Shown piece by piece: positions 45,981 through 54,391 of a DNA stretch of 64,000 bases. The position numbers and the translations under genes are program-made. The DNA lies in contig JADKGX010000001.1 in the NCBI GenBank assembly GCA_016722065.1, positions 806,001-870,000 on the forward strand, read 5' to 3'. Position 1 is the stretch's first letter, and the number at the start of each line of letters is the position of its first letter. Below the pieces are notes generated by a model. The model did not search any database. It saw only the letters and a list, made by a program, of their open reading frames with translations, and was not told where the DNA came from. The DNA comes from Planctomycetota bacterium (GTDB taxonomy: Bacteria > Planctomycetota > UBA8742 > UBA2392).

Positions 45981-48299
45981 TTAGCGCGCGGTTTCCGCTA
46001 CTCGCTGGCGTGGTGCATTCAGCAGAATGCGGCGCAAATCGTCTGCATCCTTGGCAGCTTTCCAGTGCGACTCAAAATCCTGCCCCTGCCAGATCTGCGC
46101 GACGGCGCTCAGTGCCTTGAGGTGAAAGTTGCGTTCGTCCTGCGTGCCGGCAAGCACAAACAGGGCGTGCACAGGTTCTGGCCCGTCGTCAAACACCACT
46201 CCTGGCGTGCCTCGCGCGACCAGCACCGCAAAGCGCTTGCTGCCCGGCAGAATGATGTGCGGCACCGCCAGCCCAGGCGTAATCACCGTGCTGCCCAGGC
46301 GTTCACGCTCCATTAGCAGCCCGTGCAGGTGATCGGCATCCATGGATACGACCGGTGCCAGGGCCTCGGCCGTGCGGCGAAAAAATACGTCCATGCTGAC
46401 AGACTGGTGGATGTCCAGTATCGGGCAGTTGCGCACCAGCTCATCGAATCGGTCCGAGCGAACCTCAACCCGCGCGCGCACCCGGGCCAGTGTAACCGTA
46501 TCGCCGGGCTTGCCCTGCATTGCTGAATGCCAGGGAATCACCTCCATGCCTGTCTTGGTCGGGCGCTCCAGGGCCAAGGCCAGCACCGGGCCTTCTGCGG
46601 CCCGCGCAGCCAGCACCGCAGCCACGCTGCGGTCGCCCAGGGGCTCGCGCAGTAACTCGGCCTCTTTGCGGTCAAACCACTGGTCCCAATCGCCCAGCCG
46701 CACGGGCTGGTCAAACAGCGTGCTGGCGCCCAGGTGTTTCATCGCTTCCACATCGCCAGGCCGGCCCGCCGTGGCCACGACATGCAGGTCCGGCACCAGA
46801 AACGTTTCCTTGGCGTGCTGCGCGGCCAGTGCGTTGATTTCGGCATTGGTGGTCAAGGCAATCAGGCGCCTGGCCTCAAAGGCTCGGGCCTGGGAAAGCG
46901 TCTCGTTATCGAGTGCGTTGCCTGCCACAACTTCCAGGTTTTCGGCACGGGTCAGGGCTACGCGGCCCGCATTGGAATCCACCAGCACCACCCGCTGCGA
47001 AGCAGCCAGCAACTTGGCAAGCACGCGCGCCGTTGCCGACGCGCCAATGATGACAACTGCGTTGCGTTTGTCTGCGGAACGCACCAGTTCACCGCGGCGA
47101 AGCAGCCAGTCACGCCCCCACTTCAAGAACAGCGGCACGCTGGCGGTGGTCACAATCGCCATGAACACCAGAATCGAGAACATGCGCTCGTCAATCAGCC
47201 CCAGTTTCAGGCCGATGCCCGCCAGAATGATCTCCACAGCGCCGCGCCCGTTCATGCCCGCGCCGATTACGACGCCTTCGCGCCAGCCGTGCCGGGCAGG
47301 CAGGTAGAACAGCGCCGTGCCTGCGATTTTGCCAACAAAGGCAACTGCCATCACCGCCAGCACCAGCCACAGGTCGGTGCGGAAGACCGCAAAAGAGACG
47401 TCCATGCCGGACGTAACAAAGAAGATCGGGGCCAGAAACGCCACGCTGACGTCGCGAATCAGGCCATCCAGTTCCCGTTGCAGCTTGGGCTCCAGCATGC
47501 CCTGGCGAAGAAACAGCCCCGCGTAAAACGTGCCCAGAATGCCGTGCAGACCCGCCAGTTCCGCGGCCTCTGCGTACAACAGGGCAATCAGAAGCAGCAG
47601 CATGAAGTAAACGCCGCGCTGGGTGATGCCCAATTTTTGAAGCTGTCGCGCGGCCCAGGGAAAGAACTTCAGGCCCAGCGCACCCATGATCACAAAGAAG
47701 GCCGCGCACTTGCCGATCAAGATCAGAATCGAAACCGCGTCCACTGTGGCTGTTTCATGAAAATTGATCAGCCCGGCAAACACTACCAGCGAAAGGGTGT
47801 CCGAAATCAACGCGCCGGCCAGCATCACGTGGGCAATGCGGGTATCCAGCATCTTCAGGTCTAGAAGTATCCGCGACTTAGTGGCCAGTGCAGTCACGCC
47901 GCAGGAAATGCCGACAAACACGGATTCAGTTGTGGTGCCGCCGAACAACGCCACAACCCCGTATCCCATGGCAAAGGGGGTCATGAAGCCGCCAATGGCC
48001 GCCAGAAAACCGCCCTTGCTGGCCTTGCCAAGTTCCTTGGGGTCGATTTCCATGCCGATGTAAAGCATCAGCAGCAGAATGCCCAGGTCGGCCAGCACCT
48101 TCAGCGCCGGGTAGCCCGAGGCCCCGGTGTGCACAGCAATGGCCCCCTGGGGCCCCAAAAGCCCAAACACAGCCGGGCCCAGCAGGATGCCGGCAGCCAA
48201 TTCGCCCAGCACAGCCGGGTAGCCCAGGCGCGATGCAGCAGCGCCAAATGCCCATGCGGACACCAGCACAGCCAGCAACGAAAGTAGGACCAGTTCCAA
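45981..48299 (-). CDS. CPA2 cation:proton antiporter with TrkA-N and PTS EIIA domains
   Basis: 772 aa inner-membrane protein. Residues 1-390 are a KefB/NhaS3-like antiporter with about 12 hydrophobic segments, including LGELAAGILLGPAVFGLLG and SDTLSLVVFAG. Residues 405-525 are a TrkA-N/RCK nucleotide-binding domain (VVIIGASATARVLAKLLA, then VVLVDSNAGRV). Residues 625-765 are a PTS EIIA type-2 (EIIA-Ntr-like) domain with RERLGSTVITPGLAVPHIIL and the phospho-histidine His681. The start is TTG with AGGG 5 bases before it; no ATG fits. The fusion implies control of ion flux by PTS phosphorylation, for which the HPr gene at 21.5 kb is a candidate donor. Ion specificity is unknown. Confidence 0.9.
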   Translation of the reverse strand: MELVLLSLLAVLVSAWAFGAAASRLGYPAVLGELAAGILLGPAVFGLLGPQGAIAVHTGASGYPALKVLADLGILLLMLYIGMEIDPKELGKASKGGFLAAIGGFMTPFAMGYGVVALFGGTTTESVFVGISCGVTALATKSRILLDLKMLDTRIAHVMLAGALISDTLSLVVFAGLINFHETATVDAVSILILIGKCAAFFVIMGALGLKFFPWAARQLQKLGITQRGVYFMLLLLIALLYAEAAELAGLHGILGTFYAGLFLRQGMLEPKLQRELDGLIRDVSVAFLAPIFFVTSGMDVSFAVFRTDLWLVLAVMAVAFVGKIAGTALFYLPARHGWREGVVIGAGMNGRGAVEIILAGIGLKLGLIDERMFSILVFMAIVTTASVPLFLKWGRDWLLRRGELVRSADKRNAVVIIGASATARVLAKLLAASQRVVLVDSNAGRVALTRAENLEVVAGNALDNETLSQARAFEARRLIALTTNAEINALAAQHAKETFLVPDLHVVATAGRPGDVEAMKHLGASTLFDQPVRLGDWDQWFDRKEAELLREPLGDRSVAAVLAARAAEGPVLALALERPTKTGMEVIPWHSAMQGKPGDTVTLARVRARVEVRSDRFDELVRNCPILDIHQSVSMDVFFRRTAEALAPVVSMDADHLHGLLMERERLGSTVITPGLAVPHIILPGSKRFAVLVARGTPGVVFDDGPEPVHALFVLAGTQDERNFHLKALSAVAQIWQGQDFESHWKAAKDADDLRRILLNAPRQRVAETAR

Positions 48300-48593
48300 C
48301 TCAACCCTATGGGCGAACCTGCGGGGGAAACAAGTAGCAACAAAGCCCCCTCAAGGCCAGCGAAACCGCCCCGCCAGCGCCAAGGAATTGCCTGGCAGCC
48401 GGTTCATCGCTGGTTTCCATGCGTCCCGGCGCCAACCACTCAAGCCTTGGCAAGGCCTGATGTTGGGCAATGCAACTGTTGGCACAGTGGGAACACTTTT
48501 GTTTGCTCGCATCATTACTTGTAACATTGTGTGCCTATGCTTGTTCGGCGCTGCAACAGCCCCGTGAAGGGCTGACGCGCCGGGAATGGATCT

Positions 48594-50387
48594 GTGCTGG
48601 TTCTTGGCATTAACGCGCACCACGCCGATGCAGCCGCCGTCCTTTACCAGGATGGCCGGCTGGTGGCGGCCGTTGCCGAAGAACGCCTCAATCGCATCAA
48701 GCACTGTGCCGGGTTTCCGACACTGGCCTTGCGCGAGGTTCTGCGACTGGGCGGTGCCACGTTGCGCGATGTGAGTGCAATTGGCTTGGCGCGCGATACT
48801 TCGGCCAACATGCGGTCCCGGCTGGCCTACATTTTTCGCAACCTGCGCAAGACCACTAAAGTAGTGCGCAAGAAACTGACAGAGCGCGTGCCGCTGGGCG
48901 ATATCGAATCGCAGCTCGTAGAGGCCTGCGGCGCCAGCGAATCAGACCTGAAAGCCAAAGTCCGGCGCGTTGAACACCACGTGGCCCACGCCGCCAGTAC
49001 GTTCTTGCCCAGCCCTTTTGAGCGCGCGGCGATTCTGACCCTGGACGGTTTTGGGGACTTCGCCAGCACGCTGTGGGGCGAAGGCACCGGCAGCAGTATC
49101 AAGGTTCATGGTCGGGTCACCTACCCCCACAGCCTTGGCATCCTGTATTCGGCGGTTTGCCAGTTCATTGGCTTTGACCGCTATGGCGACGAAGGCAAGG
49201 TGATGGGCCTTGCGCCCTTTGGTGAACCCAGATTTGCCGCGTTGTTTGAACGCATGCTGCGCCTGACCCCCGACGGCTTTGTGCTGGACCTGTCGTTTTT
49301 CAACCATCACACCGAAGGCGTGGTGACTGGCGCCGACGAATACGGCAGCCCGCATTTTGCCAACATGTTCACGCCAGACATGGCCCGCGAACTGGGCCCG
49401 GCGCGCAAACGCACCGACCCTCTGACTGACCGCGAACGCGACATCGCCGCCAGCCTGCAACACCGGCTAGACCAGGCTTTTGTGCACCTAGCAAACATCG
49501 TACACGCCAAAACCGGGTTGACGGACCTGTGCCTGGCAGGCGGCGTGGCCCTCAATGGCGTTGCCAACGCGCGCATCCTGGAACAAACGCCAATCAAGCG
49601 CCTGTACGTACAGCCCGCAGCAGGCGACGACGGCACGGCCATTGGCGCCGCGGCCTGGCTGTGCGCCCACGCGGGAATGCCGCGTTTTGAAATGAAGCAC
49701 GCCAGTTGGGGTACTCGTTTCGACGAGACCGAGATCCGTCGCGACATTGAATCGACTCTGACCGGGCATGGTGATGCCTTTCAAGTTACGACCCTGCCAG
49801 AAGCCGAGTTGCTTTCACGCAGCGCAGAACTGGTCGCCCAGGGCAAAATTCTGGGCTGGTTTCAGGGCGCCATGGAATGGGGCCCCCGCGCGCTGGGCAA
49901 CCGTAGCATCATTGCCCACCCGGGACTGCCCGGCATGAGGGATACTCTCAACGCGCGCATCAAGCACCGCGAGCCGTTTCGCCCATTTGCCCCCGCGATT
50001 TTGCAGCAGCGCCTGCCTGATTACTTTGAAAGCGGCCATCCAAGCCCCTTCATGCTGCTGGTGTACCGCACCCGACCCGACCGCTATCGCGAACTTTGCG
50101 CCGTAGACCACGTAGACCACACAGGCCGTGTCCAGACCGTCACGCGCGACCAGAACCCGCGCTATTACGGCTTGATTGAGGCCTTTGACAAAATCACCGG
50201 CACGCCAGTGGTACTGAACACCAGCTTCAATGAAAACGAGCCGATCGTGTGCACGCCCCGCCAGGCCTTGGATTGTTTCGTGCGCACGAACATGGACGCC
50301 GTAGTTCTGGGCGACCAATTGTGCTTGCGCCGCACCGCAGGCCAGGCTGCAACCGCCCAGACCGCAGCCGCCGGGGGTGCCGCATGA
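48594..50387 (+). CDS. NodU/CmcH-family carbamoyltransferase
   Basis: Enzyme that moves a carbamoyl group from carbamoyl phosphate, through a carbamoyl-adenylate, to a hydroxyl of a sugar or other metabolite, 597 aa. The N-terminal Kae1-like domain has GINAHHADAAAVL at about 5-17, EERLNRIKH and EHHVAHAASTF near 126; FDRYGDEGKVMGLA follows near 200. The C-terminal YrdC-like domain has FQGAMEWGPRALGNRSI near 423 and LNTSFNENEPIVC near 540. The start is GTG. The stop overlaps the next ATG (ATGA). The nearby lipid-carrier sugar transferase and GDP-fucose genes suggest a carbamoylated surface sugar (inference). Confidence 0.92.
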   Translation: MLVLGINAHHADAAAVLYQDGRLVAAVAEERLNRIKHCAGFPTLALREVLRLGGATLRDVSAIGLARDTSANMRSRLAYIFRNLRKTTKVVRKKLTERVPLGDIESQLVEACGASESDLKAKVRRVEHHVAHAASTFLPSPFERAAILTLDGFGDFASTLWGEGTGSSIKVHGRVTYPHSLGILYSAVCQFIGFDRYGDEGKVMGLAPFGEPRFAALFERMLRLTPDGFVLDLSFFNHHTEGVVTGADEYGSPHFANMFTPDMARELGPARKRTDPLTDRERDIAASLQHRLDQAFVHLANIVHAKTGLTDLCLAGGVALNGVANARILEQTPIKRLYVQPAAGDDGTAIGAAAWLCAHAGMPRFEMKHASWGTRFDETEIRRDIESTLTGHGDAFQVTTLPEAELLSRSAELVAQGKILGWFQGAMEWGPRALGNRSIIAHPGLPGMRDTLNARIKHREPFRPFAPAILQQRLPDYFESGHPSPFMLLVYRTRPDRYRELCAVDHVDHTGRVQTVTRDQNPRYYGLIEAFDKITGTPVVLNTSFNENEPIVCTPRQALDCFVRTNMDAVVLGDQLCLRRTAGQAATAQTAAAGGAA

Positions 50388-50815
50388 CCACGGAGGTCAA
50401 CACGATTGAAGACGAATTGATGAACGAAAACACCGTGGCATCGATTCGCACGGAACTGGCCCAGATTCACTTGCGCGCGTTTACCCGCGAGGCCGTGATC
50501 GCCTGCATGGTGCTGACCGGCCTTGGAGTTGTGGCGCTGCTGGCCCTGCTGCTTGGCGAGTTTGAAGTATCGGTAGCGACGGCAAAAAGCACCCAGATGA
50601 CAGGCATGTACAACTATTCGGGTGCGTTTCGACCGGACCGCAACATCACGCCGCTGGTGATGGGTGCTGCGGCGGCGGCTTTTTCAGCGGCCCTGATTGT
50701 GGCTGGCGGCGCTTTGCCGCAATTGAAACGGCTGCCGTTGTCGACTGTGTATCTGCTGGGCGGTTGCGGCGGGACCAGTTTTCTTGGCCTGCTGGTACTT
50801 GCGTTGACTTTGTAG
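50384..50815 (+). CDS. Small membrane protein coupled to the carbamoyltransferase
   Basis: 143 aa with three hydrophobic segments at about 38-59, 87-110 and 119-142. It overlaps the carbamoyltransferase stop by 4 bases, and GGGGGTG lies just before the ATG, so translation is coupled. Carbamoyltransferase loci often carry small membrane proteins (DUF5989, SxtJ), but this sequence does not clearly match either. Its role may be to hold the enzyme at the membrane. A WecA-type gene follows 49 bases later. Confidence 0.78.
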   Translation: MTTEVNTIEDELMNENTVASIRTELAQIHLRAFTREAVIACMVLTGLGVVALLALLLGEFEVSVATAKSTQMTGMYNYSGAFRPDRNITPLVMGAAAAAFSAALIVAGGALPQLKRLPLSTVYLLGGCGGTSFLGLLVLALTL

Positions 50816-50864
50816 GGACCAGGATCGGACACCTTGAGCGGCAATTGGAGGGGCAGCAAGCAAC

Positions 50865-52310
50865 GTGCGTGAATACTTACCATGGCTGATCGGCATTACC
50901 GTCGCGACGGCGACCGTGCTGCTTGGTGGCGGTTGGTTCCGGCGCCTGGCATGGCGTATCGGGCTGGTCGACAAACCCAAACTGCGCGGAGTGCACGGCG
51001 ATGCCGTGGCGCGATCAGGTGGCATGACCGTGGCGGCGGCTTTGCTGCTGGCGCTGCTGGCACAAATGGGCGCCGCCCGTGCCATGGACTTGCCCCAAGC
51101 CTATCTGGCCGACGTTGACAACGTGTATCTGCTGCTGCCAGCCTTGACCCTGCTGGGCCTGGGGCTTTTAGACGACCTTCGGCCCATGGGCGCGCGCGCC
51201 AAACTGGTGGTGCAGTTCGTTTGTGCGGTTTGGGCCTGGGTGCTGGGTTTTCGGCTTGATGTCGTCAACGTGCTGGGTCTGTTCTCGTTTGCCACGGACT
51301 GGTTCTCGTTGCCCTTGACGGTCATTTTCATTGTGGCCATCACTAACGCCTTCAACATGCTGGATGGCATTGACGGCCTGTGCGCTGGTTCGGCCTTCAT
51401 TTCTCTGGCGGGTATCGGCGCCTACTCGCTGCTGGGCGGGCACCTGCAACTTGGGCTGGCAATTCCGCTGGCAGCGGCCTGCCTTGCCTTTGTGCGCCTG
51501 AACCTGGGCAAACCCAAAACGTTCCTGGGCGATTCAGGCAGCACGTTTCTGGGCTTTGTGATTGCCGCCATGGCCTTGCGGGCCGTGCGCACAGGCGAGG
51601 GTGAAATCGCGTTGGCGCCGCTGTTCTTGCTGTTGAGTCTGCCGGTTGTGGACATCACCAGCGTTGTGGTTCGACGCAGCCTGCAGGGCAGCAACCCGCT
51701 TACGGCCGACCGCGGACACATTCACCACATTGCGATGATTTTGTTTGACCAAAGCAACGCCCGCGCGGTTTCCGCGCTGCTGGCCATGGCTGCGGTCAGT
51801 GCTGCCGGCGCATATCTTGCCGGCGCACAGCCACCCCTTGCGATGGCCGTAGTGGCACTGCCAGTGGGCCTTTACGCAACTGTTTATGCGCGTGGCGGCT
51901 ACCTGAATTTTCACAACCTGCGCATGGCTGCAGGGGCCAGCCGGGTCGCCCACGACATTGCTGCAGACTGCCGCGTTTATGGACCCGCTTCAGCGCTGAC
52001 AGACGCGCAAGCAATCGAACTGCTGGAACTGTTGCGCATTTCTGCCATTGGCCTGCTCGACGACAAATCAAACCTGGTCTGGTGCCTGGGCGTACCTGAC
52101 CTGGAACGTGACGCCCTGGAACTGCCGCTGTACGCGGGCGGGCGGGTTAAACGTGGTGTGTTGCTGGTGCAGGGCGCATCGGGCCAGGCCGACAAGCTGG
52201 CCTTTGCCGCCCAGTTGATGCTGCCGCTGTATCCCGCGTTCATGGAAATGCTGGAAAGCAAAGTGCGGGCCACGGCCAAAATCACTAAGCCGCTTTCGGC
52301 GCAGGCCTGA
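50865..52310 (+). CDS. Undecaprenyl-phosphate sugar-1-phosphate transferase (WecA/TagO type)
   Basis: Membrane enzyme that starts glycan assembly by moving a sugar-1-phosphate from UDP-sugar to the lipid carrier, 481 aa. About ten membrane segments in residues 1-340. Catalytic motifs: LGLLDDLRPMG near 103, NAFNMLDGIDGL near 163, FLGDSGSTFLG near 220 and the HIHH motif near 284. The last 140 residues are a soluble domain not found in most WecA proteins. The start is GTG; GGAGGGG is 11 bases upstream. It stands with gmd, fcl and a glycosyltransferase in a surface-sugar locus. Confidence 0.9.
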   Translation: MREYLPWLIGITVATATVLLGGGWFRRLAWRIGLVDKPKLRGVHGDAVARSGGMTVAAALLLALLAQMGAARAMDLPQAYLADVDNVYLLLPALTLLGLGLLDDLRPMGARAKLVVQFVCAVWAWVLGFRLDVVNVLGLFSFATDWFSLPLTVIFIVAITNAFNMLDGIDGLCAGSAFISLAGIGAYSLLGGHLQLGLAIPLAAACLAFVRLNLGKPKTFLGDSGSTFLGFVIAAMALRAVRTGEGEIALAPLFLLLSLPVVDITSVVVRRSLQGSNPLTADRGHIHHIAMILFDQSNARAVSALLAMAAVSAAGAYLAGAQPPLAMAVVALPVGLYATVYARGGYLNFHNLRMAAGASRVAHDIAADCRVYGPASALTDAQAIELLELLRISAIGLLDDKSNLVWCLGVPDLERDALELPLYAGGRVKRGVLLVQGASGQADKLAFAAQLMLPLYPAFMEMLESKVRATAKITKPLSAQA

Positions 52311-52322
52311 TCCAGCCTGTGC

Positions 52323-53261
52323 CTAGCGCTGGCCCTGGGCGGCGCGCTGGGATTGATACCAGGCAATGGTTTTGCGCAAACCCTCTTCCAGGCCGGTGCT
52401 GGCATGCCAGCCGAACAACTCCTGCGCCCTGGAAGTGTCCAGCAGGCGGCGCGGCTGGCCGTTGGGTTTTCTGGCATCAAACTCGACAGGCGCCTTGGAT
52501 CCACACAGGCGGGCCACAAGCGCCGCAAGGTCTGCGATGCGTATCTCCTGGCCGCTTCCCAGGTTGACGGGCGATGCACGGTCGTAGTTTTCGGTTGCTG
52601 CCACGATCCCGGCTGCGCAATCACGCACGTAAAGGAACTCGCGTGTCGGGCTGCCGTCGCCCCACAACGTGACTTTGCCAGTTGCCTCGAGGAACTTGCG
52701 AATCATGGCCGGAATGACATGGCTGGATTGCAGGTCAAAGTTGTCGCCCGGGCCGTACAGGTTTACCGGCAACAGGTAGATGCCGTTGAAGCCATACTGG
52801 GCGCGATAGGCCTGAAGCATCACCAGCAGCGCCTTTTTGGCCACGCCGTAGGGCGCGTTGGTTTCTTCCGGAAAGCCGTCCCACAGCGTTTCTTCTCGAA
52901 AGGGCACCGGCGCTTGCTTGGGGTAGGCGCAGACCGTGCCGACCTGCACGAACTTTTTCAGCCCGCTTTGGCGGGACTGCTCAATCAAGTTCACGCCCAT
53001 CACGAGGTTGTCGTGAAAGAAAAGCCCGGGGTTGTCGCGGTTAGCGCCGATACCCCCTACTCGCGCCGCAAGGTGGATCACCACGGTGGGCGAAAATGCC
53101 GCAAACAGGCGTTGGACCGCGGCCCGGTCCACAAGGTCGTAGTCCGCGCTGCGCGGAGTAAACAGGTTCTTGCAGCCCTTTTCACGCAGCAACGAACACA
53201 CCTGGCGGCCCAGAAATCCGCTGCCGCCTGTGATCAGAATGCGTTCGTTTGTCAGTTCCAA
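52323..53261 (-). CDS. fcl: GDP-L-fucose synthase
   Basis: NADPH enzyme that epimerises and reduces GDP-4-keto-6-deoxymannose to GDP-L-fucose, 312 aa, the usual length. Rossmann motif ITGGSGFLGRQV near 9-20, HLAARVGGIGANRDNP near 63, catalytic Tyr/Lys in APYGVAKKALL near 137 and LYGPGDNFDLQSSHVIPA near 169, all typical. The start is TTG, with AGGCGG 4 bases before it, 9 bases after the gmd stop. gmd and fcl form a pair on the minus strand, converging with the WecA-type gene. Confidence 0.93.
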   Translation of the reverse strand: MELTNERILITGGSGFLGRQVCSLLREKGCKNLFTPRSADYDLVDRAAVQRLFAAFSPTVVIHLAARVGGIGANRDNPGLFFHDNLVMGVNLIEQSRQSGLKKFVQVGTVCAYPKQAPVPFREETLWDGFPEETNAPYGVAKKALLVMLQAYRAQYGFNGIYLLPVNLYGPGDNFDLQSSHVIPAMIRKFLEATGKVTLWGDGSPTREFLYVRDCAAGIVAATENYDRASPVNLGSGQEIRIADLAALVARLCGSKAPVEFDARKPNGQPRRLLDTSRAQELFGWHASTGLEEGLRKTIAWYQSQRAAQGQR

Positions 53262-53270
53262 GACCGCCGC

Positions 53271-54290
53271 CTAAGGAAAGAAGCGTTGCCGTACCTCAAA
53301 CTCGCGCAAACCGTGCTGCAGCGCGTACATGTCCGCGTCGACCATCAAATCCGCCAGCGCATCAAAGCGCGTGCGCGCCTGCCATTGCAGTGTGCGCGCG
53401 GCTTTTGTCGCGTCGCCTTGCAGGGCATCAACTTCTGTCGGGCGCAGATAGCGCGCGTCGTGCTGCACGTGCTTTTGCCAGTCCAGCCCGGCCCGGGCAA
53501 AAGCGCGCTGGGCAAACTCGCGCACGCTGTGCGTCTCGCCCGTTGCCAAAACGTAGTCGTCGGGCTTGGGCTGTTGCAGCATGCGCCACATGCCCTCTAC
53601 GTACTCCGGTGCAAAACCCCAGTCGCGGCGGGCGTCCAGGTTGCCCAGAAACAGTTTGTCCTGCTTGCCGGCCTTGATGCTGGCCACCGCGCGGCTGATC
53701 TTGCGTGTCACAAATGTGCCGCCGCGGCGCGGGCTTTCGTGGTTGAACAAGATGCCGCTGCAGGCAAACAGCCCGTAGGCCTCGCGATAGTTTGCTACCA
53801 GGTGGTGGCCGTAAAGCTTGCTGATTGCATAGGGGCTGCGCGGTGAAAATGCGCTGGCTTCGCTTTGTGGCGGGGGCACGCTGCCGTACATTTCGCTGCT
53901 GCTGGCCTGGTAAAAACGCGCAGCCGGACAAGCCGTGCGCATGGCTTCAAGCAGGCGGGTGACGCCCAGTGCGCCCACATCGCCGGTTTGTTCGGCGGTA
54001 TCAAAGCTGACCTTTACGTGGCTTTGGGCAGCCAGGTTGTAGATTTCATCGGGCCGCACTTCATGCAGCAGGCGCGTCAGGCGCGAGCCATCCTGCATGT
54101 CGCCATACACCAGCCGCAGCCGGTAATCTTTGGCGTGCGGGTCCTGGTACAGGTGTTCAATGCGGTCGGTGTTGAAGGTGCTGCTTCGGCGAATCAGGCC
54201 GTAGACAGTATAGCCCTTGCTGAGCAGCAGCTCGGCCAGATAGCTGCCGTCTTGACCCGTAATGCCGGTAACGAATGCCGTGGGTGCCAT
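53271..54290 (-). CDS. gmd: GDP-mannose 4,6-dehydratase
   Basis: First step from GDP-mannose to GDP-fucose, 339 aa. NADP site FVTGITGQDGSYLAELLL at 6-23, the family RRSSTFNTDRIEHL near 34, NLAAQSHVKVSFDTAE near 85, catalytic Tyr/Lys in SPYAISKLYGHHLVANYREA near 154 and LFNHESPRRGGTFVTRKI near 184. GATAAT ends 8 bases before the ATG and no ribosome site is present, so a leaderless mRNA is likely. Divergent from the glycosyltransferase gene. Confidence 0.95.
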   Translation of the reverse strand: MAPTAFVTGITGQDGSYLAELLLSKGYTVYGLIRRSSTFNTDRIEHLYQDPHAKDYRLRLVYGDMQDGSRLTRLLHEVRPDEIYNLAAQSHVKVSFDTAEQTGDVGALGVTRLLEAMRTACPAARFYQASSSEMYGSVPPPQSEASAFSPRSPYAISKLYGHHLVANYREAYGLFACSGILFNHESPRRGGTFVTRKISRAVASIKAGKQDKLFLGNLDARRDWGFAPEYVEGMWRMLQQPKPDDYVLATGETHSVREFAQRAFARAGLDWQKHVQHDARYLRPTEVDALQGDATKAARTLQWQARTRFDALADLMVDADMYALQHGLREFEVRQRFFP

Positions 54291-54298
54291 GGCCAGAG

Positions 54299-54304
54299 AT
54301 TATC
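54299..54304 (-). promoter_or_regulatory. -10 box for a predicted leaderless gmd-fcl mRNA
   Basis: On the minus strand GATAAT is followed by 8 bases and the gmd ATG. Confidence 0.45.
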
Positions 54305-54391
54305 CGCCCCTGCGCCAAAGCGCAAAAGTGCCTGCGGCAGCGGCCCAAGTATTCTACAAATGCAACCTTTCCACGGGACGCCTGGCTGGCC

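Noticed and set aside
48481..48500. TTGGCACAGTGGGAAC as a sigma-54 promoter
   Set aside because: The GG is present but no GC at the required -12 spacing.
48309..48524. 71-codon open frame in the gap before the carbamoyltransferase
   Set aside because: No ribosome site or -10 box at the right distance, odd composition (Pro, Trp, Cys), and it lies in a divergent control region.
52353..53846. 497-codon open frame on the plus strand
   Set aside because: Antisense to fcl and gmd, both with intact motifs.
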